A stretch of 64,000 nucleotides of DNA from Erysipelotrichaceae bacterium (GTDB taxonomy: Bacteria; Bacillota_I; Bacilli_A; RFN20; CAG-826), in assembly GCA_015059185.1 (NCBI GenBank), contig SVAY01000005.1:36450-100449 (forward strand). Reading direction: 5' to 3'. Positions within the stretch are counted from its first letter, which is position 1. Every line of letters starts with the position of its first letter. Below the pieces are notes generated by a model. It was not told the origin of the DNA, did no database searches, and saw nothing but the letters and a program-made list of their open reading frames with translations. A program made the translations under genes and the position numbers. Shown here one piece after another: positions 45,901-53,504 of the stretch.

Positions 45901-47159
45901 TCTGCTTCTAGATTTCCACCATTTAAGTTGTAGGTAATGTTATATGTATATTTGCCATCAGCGTCATGAGTACCAAAGTCATAAGGTTGATCAGTCATCA
46001 CGTGGCTAGTTGGAATTTTATATATAGAACCACTAATAGGGTTACCCCATTCAGTTACAGGCTTATAGCCTGGTTTTAAGTCGACGTATGCATATACTGT
46101 AGTTCCTTCTGGGTAAGAAGTTCCGCTTGGATCTCCAGATGTAGCCGTATCACTTGTTGATAAGAATACATTACTAACACCTGTACCTGCTGCAATAGTT
46201 ACTGGTTGACCAGCTGGTGCCCATTTTGCATACAAATTGAAAGGTGATGTAAATTGATGGTCAATTCCATCAACAAGATATCCGGTTTCATCAATAAAGA
46301 TATTTTCGAATGTATCTTCTTTGTAAAATCCTTTAAAAACATAACCTTCTTTTACTGGAATTGTAATTGGGTTTGCAGTTGGTGTCATAATCTTTGAAGG
46401 ATCGTAATAGTCATATAAATACAACTTGTTCCCTATGCAATAAATCGCATTCAAGTATTCTCCGTTTGGAAATTGCCCACCATTGAGCTTATAAGTTGCC
46501 ATATGGTCTTCGATATATACTTGAATGCTACAAATGTATATAACCGCTGTACTACTTTGATTATTGGTGAAGTCGATGTACATAGTATCGCAATAGGATT
46601 CTACACCTAATCCTGATCCTGTTGTTCCATAAACAAAAGCACTACCAGGTTCATTGGTATCTCTTGTCTTTTGTCCGGTTATATCTTTAGCAATATTTAT
46701 CTTTCCTATATTATCGTGCACAGACATTGATAATTCTTTATCGCAATACATATCAACACCAGCGCCCGTTAAATTAATTTCTTTATTGTTGTGGAAAGCA
46801 ATTTGAGCTGTTCCGCCGGATTGAATAGTAAACTTTAAATGTTTATAAGTTCCTTTGGCATTTCCTGTTGAGGATTGAATATAAATAAAATTTGCTTCAT
46901 TAAAAGTGACACCAGTACTATTTGACCAAGTCCACATTCCATCCATAGCACTACCAGAAGTGGCGTCAGCTTTATTAGGCTTCCATTTATCTACCAAATT
47001 TGAATCAAATACGATACCATATGGTTTATATGCAGCTGTAGCTTCAGCATTATTAAAAGATGGCGAATTAGTACTTAGTACACCAGCCGTTATTGCACTA
47101 CCAAGACCTAATAAACACGCTATACCAAGTGATATATTCTTAATAATTGATTTCTTCAT
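42996..47159 (-). CDS. Large surface protein with InlB-type repeats and C-terminal membrane anchor
   Basis: 1387 residues from ATG 47159 behind AAGGAGG. A signal peptide (about 1-28) is followed by a jelly-roll-like region (to about 210) and several InlB/Flg_new repeats (about 220-320, 400-560) with YNLNGG...GYTFKGWSG...YTANW. Next come beta-rich modules like MBG/YDG domains (about 600-1130), a module opening WIIADPTAGDVSVTIND (about 1143) and a membrane segment (about 1301-1337) with a short tail ending DALNALNK. No LPXTG is present. The signal region, ribosome site and C-terminal module are shared with the two flanking genes, so the three arose by duplication. Likely an adhesin. Confidence 0.83.
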   Translation of the reverse strand: MKKSIIKNISLGIACLLGLGSAITAGVLSTNSPSFNNAEATAAYKPYGIVFDSNLVDKWKPNKADATSGSAMDGMWTWSNSTGVTFNEANFIYIQSSTGNAKGTYKHLKFTIQSGGTAQIAFHNNKEINLTGAGVDMYCDKELSMSVHDNIGKINIAKDITGQKTRDTNEPGSAFVYGTTGSGLGVESYCDTMYIDFTNNQSSTAVIYICSIQVYIEDHMATYKLNGGQFPNGEYLNAIYCIGNKLYLYDYYDPSKIMTPTANPITIPVKEGYVFKGFYKEDTFENIFIDETGYLVDGIDHQFTSPFNLYAKWAPAGQPVTIAAGTGVSNVFLSTSDTATSGDPSGTSYPEGTTVYAYVDLKPGYKPVTEWGNPISGSIYKIPTSHVMTDQPYDFGTHDADGKYTYNITYNLNGGNLEADNPSTFDVETATFTLNNPTKTGYIFTGWTGTGLTELTTTVTISQGSIGDRSYTANWTAIDYTISYNLDGGSVSPSNPTGYTVDTATFTLTNPTRDGYTFKGWSGTDLTGDDNKTVTITQGSIGNRNYTANWTPAEYQIIFARNGGTGGTAGKYVTYLQEMPPITPPTKEHCTFIGYWDWDGVVQYYNADGTSAHIWDKTTNYSLQAHYQFNIEFNSVTGNVHPYDGAAHSYETITFQYVDGSTIHTINENELDSLMFSDDGGATYTLTDKPTFTELGEHTVYYQASKTGYTTLTGQFNIVINKDTPIINEAPTAIGGLEYNTTAQAIIHPGSATGGTLYYRLSTESTWSEVVPAVVEPGTYSVEYYVKGDANHNDTDIFTIDNIVLYKGIFPLDHPENVLTPKVLSYNEHNQALVTVDDSEIVDKYGTLATLEYSLDEHHWSATIPEAKDAGTYTVFFRLKSNDTEHYADYRSNTWKVEVTISKADPSYIVPTGLVGSNDSTLSTIELPDGWSWVNPNENTGSVGEGKIFKANYIVSDTSYNPIYNIDVPVNIVHVHDFTYVASGASITASCHNPECPITTGLTITMEIGDNLVYDGNAKVVNFATGYNQEAFVNPTIKYYQGDKEVEACINAGTYEARLTYGDTTAKLVFVINKANPTGYVVPSDIESPYDTELNKVALPEGFSWMDGTQKTSTWGENTFKAKYTPSDTTNYNVVENVDVKVNVKWIIADPTAGDVSVTINDGETAYNVDISVKVEVKTEVTVDQKRNEYASLATKGFVNSNEDISAIYGVKLIRTTNGVEEEIQPSDIKPGTKITVSMAIPEELIGKEFKLLHIHNAEDITVVDDYAISKDGKTLILEIDRLSDFAFVSATDADNGFIYNNGLPLWGLILIIVGSILLLALLGLLIVFIFFPVYYIDKNKNKIRKAIYIRTKNDEVIILNGWLKRMKFKEADVYEKKSDALNALNK

Positions 47160-47194
47160 AAGTGCCTCCTTATTAGCAACCAAAAGTTATATGA

Positions 47195-47989
47195 TTACTT
47201 ATTTAATGCGTTAAGAGCATCTTGTCTATTCTTATAAATCTCTTCCTCTTTTCTTACATATTTCTTTAATGTGAGGGCAAGGAGTTTATTTTCTTCTTTA
47301 TTTTTCTTATTGTATACAAACACTCTTACGGTTTTGTTATCAACAATAATCCATTTATTGCATACAAAGAATAAGATTAATAAGGCTAAGATACCTAATA
47401 ATAAGATTCCGCCTACAATGATTAAGGCAATAGCCCAACCTGGCAAAACTGTACCGTAAACGAAACCATTATCTTTATCGGTAGCGCCTAAGAAGGCAAA
47501 TTGACTTAACTTATCAACTTCCACCACTAAGGTCTTACCATCTTTACTAACAGCATAGTTTTCTACAACACTTACATCATTATCGTTATGGATATGTAGT
47601 AATCTGAATTCTTTACCCACTAATTCTTCTGGGATAGCCATAGAGACAGTAATCTTGGTTCCTGGCTTAATATCACTTGGTTGAATCTCTTCTTCTACTC
47701 CATTAATTGTTCTAATTAACTTAACTCCATAAATAGCAGAGATATCTTCGTTAGGATTAACAAAGCCATTTGCTAATTCAGCATATTGATTTCTTTTTTC
47801 TTCAACTGAAATCTCAGTCTTAACTTCAACCTTCACAGAGATATCAACATTATATGCTGTTTCTCCATCGTTAATGGTTACTGAAACATCACCTTGAGTT
47901 GGATCAACAAGGACCCACTTAAATACACCGAAATAATAAGAACAATAAAAAAGAGGCAAAATGATACTTTTGTATATATAAAGTAACAT
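47195..47989 (-). pseudogene. N-terminally truncated copy of the neighbouring surface protein
   Basis: Residues from about 24 onward (WVLVDPTQGDVSVTIND to the final DALNALNK) are highly similar to the last 245 residues of the 42996-47159 protein, including the membrane segment. The first 23 residues (MLLYIYKSIILPLFYC...) have no match there and no signal cleavage pattern, and there is no ribosome site. It is best read as the 3' remnant of a lost paralogue, though a short membrane protein could still be made if transcribed. It could serve as donor sequence for recombination into the intact gene. Confidence 0.75.
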
Positions 47990-47996
47990 TTTTTGA

Positions 47997-48025
47997 TTTA
48001 CATTTAGTAAAAATATCTTTAATGT
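47997..48025 (+). promoter_or_regulatory. Promoter of the TetR gene, -10 six bases before the ATG
   Basis: TTTACA (47997-48002) and TAATGT (48020-48025) are 17 bases apart; the ATG begins at 48032 after the six bases GGAGAT. Confidence 0.7.
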
Positions 48026-48031
48026 GGAGAT

Positions 48032-48622
48032 ATGAATACCAATAGCAAAACTAAGTTTAAATTTGAAAAAGCTCTATTAACACTTTTAGAAAAGAAACAT
48101 TATCACGATATCACTATTAATGAGATATGCGACACTGCAAAAAAGTCAAAAATGACCTTTTATCGACACTATAAAGATAAGGAACATTTACTCGCTGAAG
48201 CATCGATAACTTTAGTTAACAAGGAATATAATGAAGCACTCGAAAAGATCATCAAAAAAGAAAGCGACTATGAAGAAATTGGATATCAATCTTATTTGAA
48301 GATTTATGGAATTATATCGGATCATTATAATCAGATTGAGAATCTCATCTATAAAGGTGATGTGTTTCCTTTGGAGATATTTGAAGAGGCACTACTTAAT
48401 AATTATAAAAAATATATAACTGAACAAATTGTTTCAGCGGGTTATGACATTCCTAATGATATTTTTTCAATATTCGTCTTTGAAGGTCTATTTAATTCTG
48501 CTATGTATAACGCTAAACAATTAAAAATAAGTAGTAACAAAGAAAAAGTTGAAGAAGACTGTAAAAAAATGTGTCGACTATTAACTAAATTAGAAAAGGC
48601 TATATTAGGCGTTAATAAATAA
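48032..48622 (+). CDS. TetR-family regulator
   Basis: 196 residues. The N-terminal HTH (about 8-55: ALLTLLEKKHYHDITINEICDTAKKSKMTFYRHYKDKEHLL) is a textbook TetR DNA-binding domain. The C-terminal ligand domain (about 60-190) is the divergent helical type, with YHDITINEIC and YKDKEHLL conserved. It stands divergently from the truncated surface gene and convergently with an ATPase gene; its target is not evident. An overlapping pair of palindromes lies 46 bases after the stop. Confidence 0.92.
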   Translation: MNTNSKTKFKFEKALLTLLEKKHYHDITINEICDTAKKSKMTFYRHYKDKEHLLAEASITLVNKEYNEALEKIIKKESDYEEIGYQSYLKIYGIISDHYNQIENLIYKGDVFPLEIFEEALLNNYKKYITEQIVSAGYDIPNDIFSIFVFEGLFNSAMYNAKQLKISSNKEKVEEDCKKMCRLLTKLEKAILGVNK

Positions 48623-48667
48623 CAGATCCTGCTATATAAACCTACATATGATGTAAATATGATAATA

Positions 48668-48700
48668 CTGCAAAATATAATTTTGCAGACGCGTCTGCAA
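48668..48700. promoter_or_regulatory. Two overlapping palindromes (possible operator or switch)
   Basis: A 9-3-9 palindrome with arms CTGCAAAAT/ATTTTGCAG (48668-48688) shares its right arm with a perfect 18-base palindrome TTGCAGACGCGTCTGCAA (48683-48700). The two hairpins exclude each other. They sit between the convergent TetR and ATPase genes, so neither promoter is obvious nearby. Confidence 0.5.
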
Positions 48701-48755
48701 TTTCCTACAATAGTTAGTAAAAGCAAATATTTATAGTAATAAATGTCCGCTTTCT

Positions 48756-49988
48756 TTATGAGAGTGATATGTCAACTTTATTTAACAAGAAATCAACAAT
48801 GTTTATATGGGTGATACCATTATTAGAAGAATCAAATTCATCTAATGAAAACACAAATCTCGGAGATCCGTCTTTGATATTTTTAAATGCGCCGTATTCT
48901 CTAGTACGCACTTCTTCTGTATCAATCTTATAAGCAACTTGAATAAAGCATTTCTTATTATTTTTAATCGCAACGAAATCTATTTCACCATCTCTAAGTT
49001 TTCCATATTTAACTTCATAACCACGATAAAGAAGTTCATTATGGATTATTCCTTCTAAGGCAAAAGTGTCATCTAGGTCTAATACATTGCCTAAAGCATT
49101 TCTCAAACCAACATCAATTGCATAGAACTTTCTACTCCCATTTAGTCTTTCTTTACCCTTTAGATAAAAAGGTTCACACTCTAAGATTAAGTAACATTCT
49201 TTTAAATAATCAGCGTAATTATTAATAGTTGCAGAGAAAGATTTAACTTCCTTATTTGTTGCATTCTTTTTAATGCCTTTGGCTACTGATAAAGCAGAAA
49301 ATAGTCTTCCTGAAGTAGACAATACATATTTCGCTACTTGTTTGAAAACATTTTTGTTTACCCTAATGTGATTATCAAATACATCTTTTTTGATAATGGA
49401 ATCATATAGACCAATTAAATATTTCCTAACTTCCACGTCGTTATTTTCGTTAAAACGTTGAGGTAATCCTCCAAAAGTTAAATAGTCTTTAAAATCATCA
49501 TTTGATAAAGGAATGTTATTAATCTTTTTATATTCAAGATACTCACTATAAGTAAATGGATATATCTCAAATTCTTTTGCCCTACCAGTTAGTCTATCTT
49601 GTAGTTTGCCACTTAAGAGTTTTGAATTGCTTCCAGTAACAAATAAAGAGCTATTAAAGCTCACACGAATTGACGCGATAGCAATTTCGAATTCAGGTAA
49701 GTTTTGAATTTCATCTATAAAAATATAATATTTATCGTCTTTCTTGATTCTTTGAGAAATATAATCTTCTAAAGATCTCCTATCAGTTATATCTCTTCCA
49801 GAAATACCTTCTAAGTCTAGATAGATAATTCTATCTTCATCAACACCTTTAGTCTTAATTTCATTAATGATTTGGTTAAGGATAATAGACTTACCACACC
49901 TTCTAATTCCAGTGATAACTTTGATTAAATCTGAATCATAATATGGCCTGATTCTTATAAGATATTGTTCTCTAATTATGCTTTCCAT
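48756..49988 (-). CDS. AAA ATPase with DUF4143 domain
   Basis: 410 residues from ATG 49988. Walker A is GIRRCGKSII (about 27-36), Walker B is YYIFIDEIQN, and TGSNSKLLSGKL is the sensor. The C-terminal DUF4143 part ends with DGEIDFVAIKNNKKCFIQVAYK, a PD-(D/E)xK-like core in which the Lys is partly replaced. The open frame continues to a TTG at 50036, but the ATG at 49988 is favoured because a TATGCT -10-like hexamer lies six bases before it, again with no ribosome site. It is closest in sequence to the ATPase at 60009. Confidence 0.85.
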   Translation of the reverse strand: MESIIREQYLIRIRPYYDSDLIKVITGIRRCGKSIILNQIINEIKTKGVDEDRIIYLDLEGISGRDITDRRSLEDYISQRIKKDDKYYIFIDEIQNLPEFEIAIASIRVSFNSSLFVTGSNSKLLSGKLQDRLTGRAKEFEIYPFTYSEYLEYKKINNIPLSNDDFKDYLTFGGLPQRFNENNDVEVRKYLIGLYDSIIKKDVFDNHIRVNKNVFKQVAKYVLSTSGRLFSALSVAKGIKKNATNKEVKSFSATINNYADYLKECYLILECEPFYLKGKERLNGSRKFYAIDVGLRNALGNVLDLDDTFALEGIIHNELLYRGYEVKYGKLRDGEIDFVAIKNNKKCFIQVAYKIDTEEVRTREYGAFKNIKDGSPRFVFSLDEFDSSNNGITHINIVDFLLNKVDISLS

Positions 49989-50067
49989 GCTTAAAGCATA
50001 CCACTTTAACTTTGGAATTTTAACATTTTTGTACAAATTCTAATGTTATTCAGTTACAAAATAATGC

Positions 50068-50844
50068 TTATTTATTATATAAATACTCTATGACATCTTT
50101 ATAAATAGATGTGATAGATGAAGGATTGATGATAGATGTATGTGACTCATCGATGCTGGAACCAGGTTTATTATAGACAAGCGAAGCGATGATTTGATAG
50201 CTATCATCCTTATAGCCAATCGCACTTAAAAAGATGTCATTCTTATCTACATTAACATAGACTTGGTGGCTACACTTATATGTATAACCACTGAATCTAG
50301 CATCATTCTTAAATACATCTAACTCTAATACATTAGGTGTGACTTCACTTATTAGATATTTATCAATAAGACCGGTGATTAATGTGTCGTCACTAGATAG
50401 GGCTAAAGCTTCTAGCACTTCACATATATCTTTATCACCAAGTTCCGCTTTATATGTAGAGAAATAAGTGTCATCTTCAATAACATCTATACATAAATAA
50501 TCAGTATCACTATAAATAGAGGTCACGTCATTAATAGATGTCCCACTATAAGATTCAATAGACTCTTTCATATGAGTGATGATATCTTTTTCTACCTTAT
50601 AGTCTTTCGCGCTACTTGATTCTTCTATGCTAGAAGCGATAACTTCACTACTAGTAGGAATTATTTCACTACTAGAGGTAGGGGTAATAGGTGTCACATT
50701 ATTAATCATCTTATTAGCGATAAATAAAATGATATATAAAACGAGAAAAACAGATATCACTCCTCCAGTGAAGAAGAGCAAGATATCTGACTTAATATTT
50801 TCCCATCTATCCTTTTTAGAAGGATCTTTTTTAAACCCTACCAT
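50068..50844 (-). CDS. Membrane-anchored extracellular protein, unknown
   Basis: 258 residues, not recognised. One membrane segment (about 21-46, LFFTGGVISVFLVLYIILFIAN) is followed by a Ser/Thr/Glu-rich linker (about 52-80) and an extracellular domain of about 175 residues. It overlaps nothing but follows the small TerB-like gene by six bases in the same direction, suggesting a two-gene operon. No catalytic motif is visible; the short linker suggests it projects only a little from the membrane. Confidence 0.7.
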   Translation of the reverse strand: MVGFKKDPSKKDRWENIKSDILLFFTGGVISVFLVLYIILFIANKMINNVTPITPTSSSEIIPTSSEVIASSIEESSSAKDYKVEKDIITHMKESIESYSGTSINDVTSIYSDTDYLCIDVIEDDTYFSTYKAELGDKDICEVLEALALSSDDTLITGLIDKYLISEVTPNVLELDVFKNDARFSGYTYKCSHQVYVNVDKNDIFLSAIGYKDDSYQIIASLVYNKPGSSIDESHTSIINPSSITSIYKDVIEYLYNK

Positions 50845-50850
50845 GATATA

Positions 50851-51270
50851 TTAATTTTCAAGTACTGATCTTAAGAATTCTCTTTCCCTACTATCAACAT
50901 AACCATCGGCACTGAAAAGCATCAAGCAAAATGCCATTAACGCACTAGTTTCCTCGGGACTAAACCTTTGAATCGCATTAACAAACAAATTACCGTCCGC
51001 ACATTCTCTACTTTTAGAAAGGAAACAATCATAATCAACGCTTGATCCAATCGCTTTGACGGCAAATTCATAATCCTTATATGAAATAGACCTACCAACT
51101 TGCTTTGTTATAAGGTAAACCATTCCATATAACAAGTTACTAGCCCCTTTCGAATCAGTTACTCTCTTAAATGCTTCATATAATTTACCTGCAGCTTCAT
51201 ATCCTGTGGATATTCTCACACTCATGGATTCATTTTCTGCTGAATGAATAAGTTCATCAAGTTGACTCAT
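50851..51270 (-). CDS. TerB-like helical protein
   Basis: 139 residues. The C-terminal part, FSPEETSALMAFCLMLFSADGYVDSREREFLRSVLEN, matches the start of the TerB/DjlA-like acidic helical fold (SADG...ERE). The N-terminal 95 residues are helical and unrecognised. TerB-like domains are often associated with membrane stress or tellurite operons; the true role is unclear. It is the first gene of a pair with the anchored protein at 50068. Confidence 0.6.
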   Translation of the reverse strand: MSQLDELIHSAENESMSVRISTGYEAAGKLYEAFKRVTDSKGASNLLYGMVYLITKQVGRSISYKDYEFAVKAIGSSVDYDCFLSKSRECADGNLFVNAIQRFSPEETSALMAFCLMLFSADGYVDSREREFLRSVLEN

Positions 51271-51430
51271 GTATTTAGCTCCTACGTTATTTCTATTATA
51301 TAAGAATCATTATTAGATATATAGGATGGAAAAATAAGCACAACATTTTGATTATTATATTATTCCGATAAGGCTTTATTATTGTTCCGATAGAGGAACA
51401 TTATTAAGACAATCACTACAAAATAAGCAA

Positions 51431-52795
51431 CTAAAACAATAATAGTAATAAATATATTGGATATGTTGTTTTATCAGACTCATATTTAACATTTTTAATC
51501 CCAAAAACATATCTTGATACTTTAAGCTGTTTATATTTCTTTTTAATGTTATCCAAAGAAGAAGTCGTATAATTACTAGAACTCTTAATTTCAATAGCAT
51601 TAACTTTAAAGTCTTTTTCTATCACCAAGTCATTTTCATAACTATTAAGTTTTCCGTTTTCACCCAATAGTTCATATTTGTGATAATAAAGATTATAACC
51701 TTTGAGGCATAATTGTTGGGCTGAAATAGATTCAAAAATAGATCCCAAATTCAACGATTGTTTCTTCCCTTTTATAAAATTAAAATAAACTTTATTCATA
51801 CTCTCCTCGCTAACTCTAGTGAGTTCAGTAATCAATAATCCAGTGTCACAAAAATAAAGTTTAAATTTATCCTCTTCTACATTTAGACCTATTGGGGATT
51901 CCAAAGTATTAATGAATCTAATCCTATTAACAATTCTAAAATCACACAAATCAGAAAGAGACTTCTCAAGTTGCGCATATCGCTTTTTGCCACTTACACT
52001 ACTGATAAAAAATCTCCTATTGTCTTTTGCTAACTGAGAAGGAATCGCATCAAAAATAGTGCCACATATAGTGCCGTATTTATTATCATGTTTTCTTAGA
52101 TCATCACGATATAATTTCAAAATGTCTCTTTTTTCATCATCCGCCAATTTAAAGGAATTTGTTTTGATAAAAATCGATAAAACTTTTGGCATACCACCAA
52201 TCAGTAGGTATGTTCTAAACTTTTCTAAATACTTATCATGAATAGCTTTTGGAATCGATTGGTGGTTATCAATATATGATTTTAATAGAGAAAACGAGTC
52301 ATTATCTTCAGTTGCCCATAGATATTCCTCAAAATCCATAGGAAACATTTCAATCCTTCTTTCCTCAGAAGGAATCATAATATTTTGAGTGTTTTCTTTT
52401 ATAGATATTAAAGAACCTGTTTCAATAAATCTATATCTTCCATCACTTACAAAATCTTTAATCGCTTCCCTTGCCTTAGGACAAAATTGAACTTCATCAA
52501 AAACAATTAAGCCACCTTCATTTAATACTTTGTCTTGCAACAAGAAGAATTGTCTAAAAAAGTTATTCAAGTCTTTCACATCATTAAAAAGAGACTTTAA
52601 ATCATCAGATTCTTTTCTAAAATCTACTATCAAATAATTATTAGGGAATTCATTCTTTGCGAACTCCTCAACAATTGTTGATTTGCCTATACGTCTTGCA
52701 CCTTCTATTAATAGGGCTGAATTTTGTATTTGCGAATTTTTCCATTTAAGAATATCGCTATAAATTTTTCTTTTAAAAATAAGATTGTCTTCCAT
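51431..52795 (-). CDS. AAA ATPase with DUF4143 domain, leaderless
   Basis: 454 residues. Walker A is EGARRIGKSTIV (about 31-42), Walker B GLIVFDEVQFCP (about 95-106), and ETGSLIS is the sensor. The C-terminal DUF4143 domain ends with the nuclease-like core NSYENDLVIEKDFKVNAIEIKSS (D...ExK). It resembles the ATPase at 24948 in layout and length. The ATG lies six bases after a consensus -10 with no ribosome site. A four-unit 33-bp array lies ten bases upstream of the -35 box. Confidence 0.87.
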   Translation of the reverse strand: MEDNLIFKRKIYSDILKWKNSQIQNSALLIEGARRIGKSTIVEEFAKNEFPNNYLIVDFRKESDDLKSLFNDVKDLNNFFRQFFLLQDKVLNEGGLIVFDEVQFCPKAREAIKDFVSDGRYRFIETGSLISIKENTQNIMIPSEERRIEMFPMDFEEYLWATEDNDSFSLLKSYIDNHQSIPKAIHDKYLEKFRTYLLIGGMPKVLSIFIKTNSFKLADDEKRDILKLYRDDLRKHDNKYGTICGTIFDAIPSQLAKDNRRFFISSVSGKKRYAQLEKSLSDLCDFRIVNRIRFINTLESPIGLNVEEDKFKLYFCDTGLLITELTRVSEESMNKVYFNFIKGKKQSLNLGSIFESISAQQLCLKGYNLYYHKYELLGENGKLNSYENDLVIEKDFKVNAIEIKSSSNYTTSSLDNIKKKYKQLKVSRYVFGIKNVKYESDKTTYPIYLLLLLF

Positions 52796-52801
52796 ACCTG
52801 A

Positions 52802-52830
52802 ATTATATAACGCTCATCTAAAGATGTAAA
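52802..52830 (-). promoter_or_regulatory. Leaderless promoter of the DUF4143 ATPase
   Basis: TTTACA (52825-52830) and TATAAT (52802-52807) are 17 bases apart on the minus strand; the ATG begins six bases beyond the -10. Confidence 0.82.
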
Positions 52831-52840
52831 CAATCAAAAT

Positions 52841-52956
52841 GCACAAATTGGAAAGTAAAAATAGTCAAAAGTAGCACAAATGGGAAAGTAAAAATGGCTG
52901 AAAGTAGCACAAATGGGAAAGTAAAAATGGCTGAAAGTAGCACAAATGGGAAAGTA
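52841..52956 (-). repeat. Four-unit 33-bp direct repeat array upstream of the ATPase promoter
   Basis: Unit starts GCACAAATGGGAAAGTA at 52841 (degenerate), 52874, 52907 and 52940, exactly 33 bases apart, joined by AAAATGGCTGAAAGTA. The AAAATGGCT core is shared with the array at 26359-26442. The array stops ten bases short of the -35 hexamer. Confidence 0.9.
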
Positions 52957-53101
52957 ATATTACTACATAAGCAAATAACATAGGTATTACTTTCATATCA
53001 ATATTTAAGTATAAGTGGTTAGATATAGCTAGTTATACTTAAAAATAGGTATACACTATAATCCCATTTTTTTAAATTATCCTCCTCGAAAAATACGTAG
53101 T
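52957..53101. other. AT-rich spacer between two repeat arrays
   Basis: No gene. It carries only short AT-rich stretches, including a TACTT...AAGTA region near 52970-53050. Confidence 0.4.
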
Positions 53102-53209
53102 ATCACATTTTTAAAGGGTATTTTTTGATGCTTTATCACAAAATTCTAAGGTTTTTAAACGATAAAATCACAAAATTCTTAATAATTTCATAGTAAAAAT
53201 CACAAAATT
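53102..53209. repeat. Third iteron-like array, 32-33-bp period
   Basis: ATCACAAAATT (first copy ATCACATTTTT) begins at 53102, 53135, 53167 and 53199, giving periods of 33, 32 and 32. The units differ from the other two arrays outside this core. No ATPase gene starts next to it; it could be left from a lost one or serve the kinase gene at 53505. Confidence 0.65.
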
Positions 53210-53236
53210 AGTTTTTTATGATAACGAACGGGAACC

Positions 53237-53305
53237 CTAAACAAGAACGCTAATTAAATATAATAGACTTGACAAAAACCTCAGTACTGATAAAAATGGA
53301 ATGTC
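53237..53305. repeat. Left arm of a long-range inverted repeat
   Basis: About 65 of 69 bases match the reverse complement of 62632-62694, including AGACTTGACAAAAACCTCAG. In the minus-strand frame it reads FISTEVFVKSIIFN, a likely gene-end remnant also present in the other arm. Confidence 0.8.
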
Positions 53306-53321
53306 CCTATATTTAAAAAAG

Positions 53322-53375
53322 GTGAGCCTCCCATAAGCTAAAGATAAATGGGTTTTCTGCCATGTATTATATAAA
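53322..53375. repeat. 54-bp dispersed repeat with terminator-like hairpin
   Basis: Nearly identical to 59609-59662. It has a CCCAT/ATGGG hairpin with a 13-base loop followed by TTTT, then CATGTATTATATAAA. It may be a terminator carried along with duplicated ends. Confidence 0.65.
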
Positions 53376-53504
53376 CATTTGATTATGTATTTGATAAATA
53401 GTTTTTTTGTTTGTGGCAACTTTGTGGCATATCGCACTTTATAATGAACCTGTAACCATTAAAAAGGTTATAATGAAAATAACGAAGAAAGAAGGTCAAC
53501 AACT

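Noticed and set aside
52841..53209. CRISPR array
   Set aside because: Units are directly adjacent with a constant 33-base period and no unique spacers, and there are no cas genes.
53237..53437. 66-residue minus-strand frame
   Set aside because: It covers two dispersed repeats and has no ribosome site; a different frame is shared with the other repeat arm.
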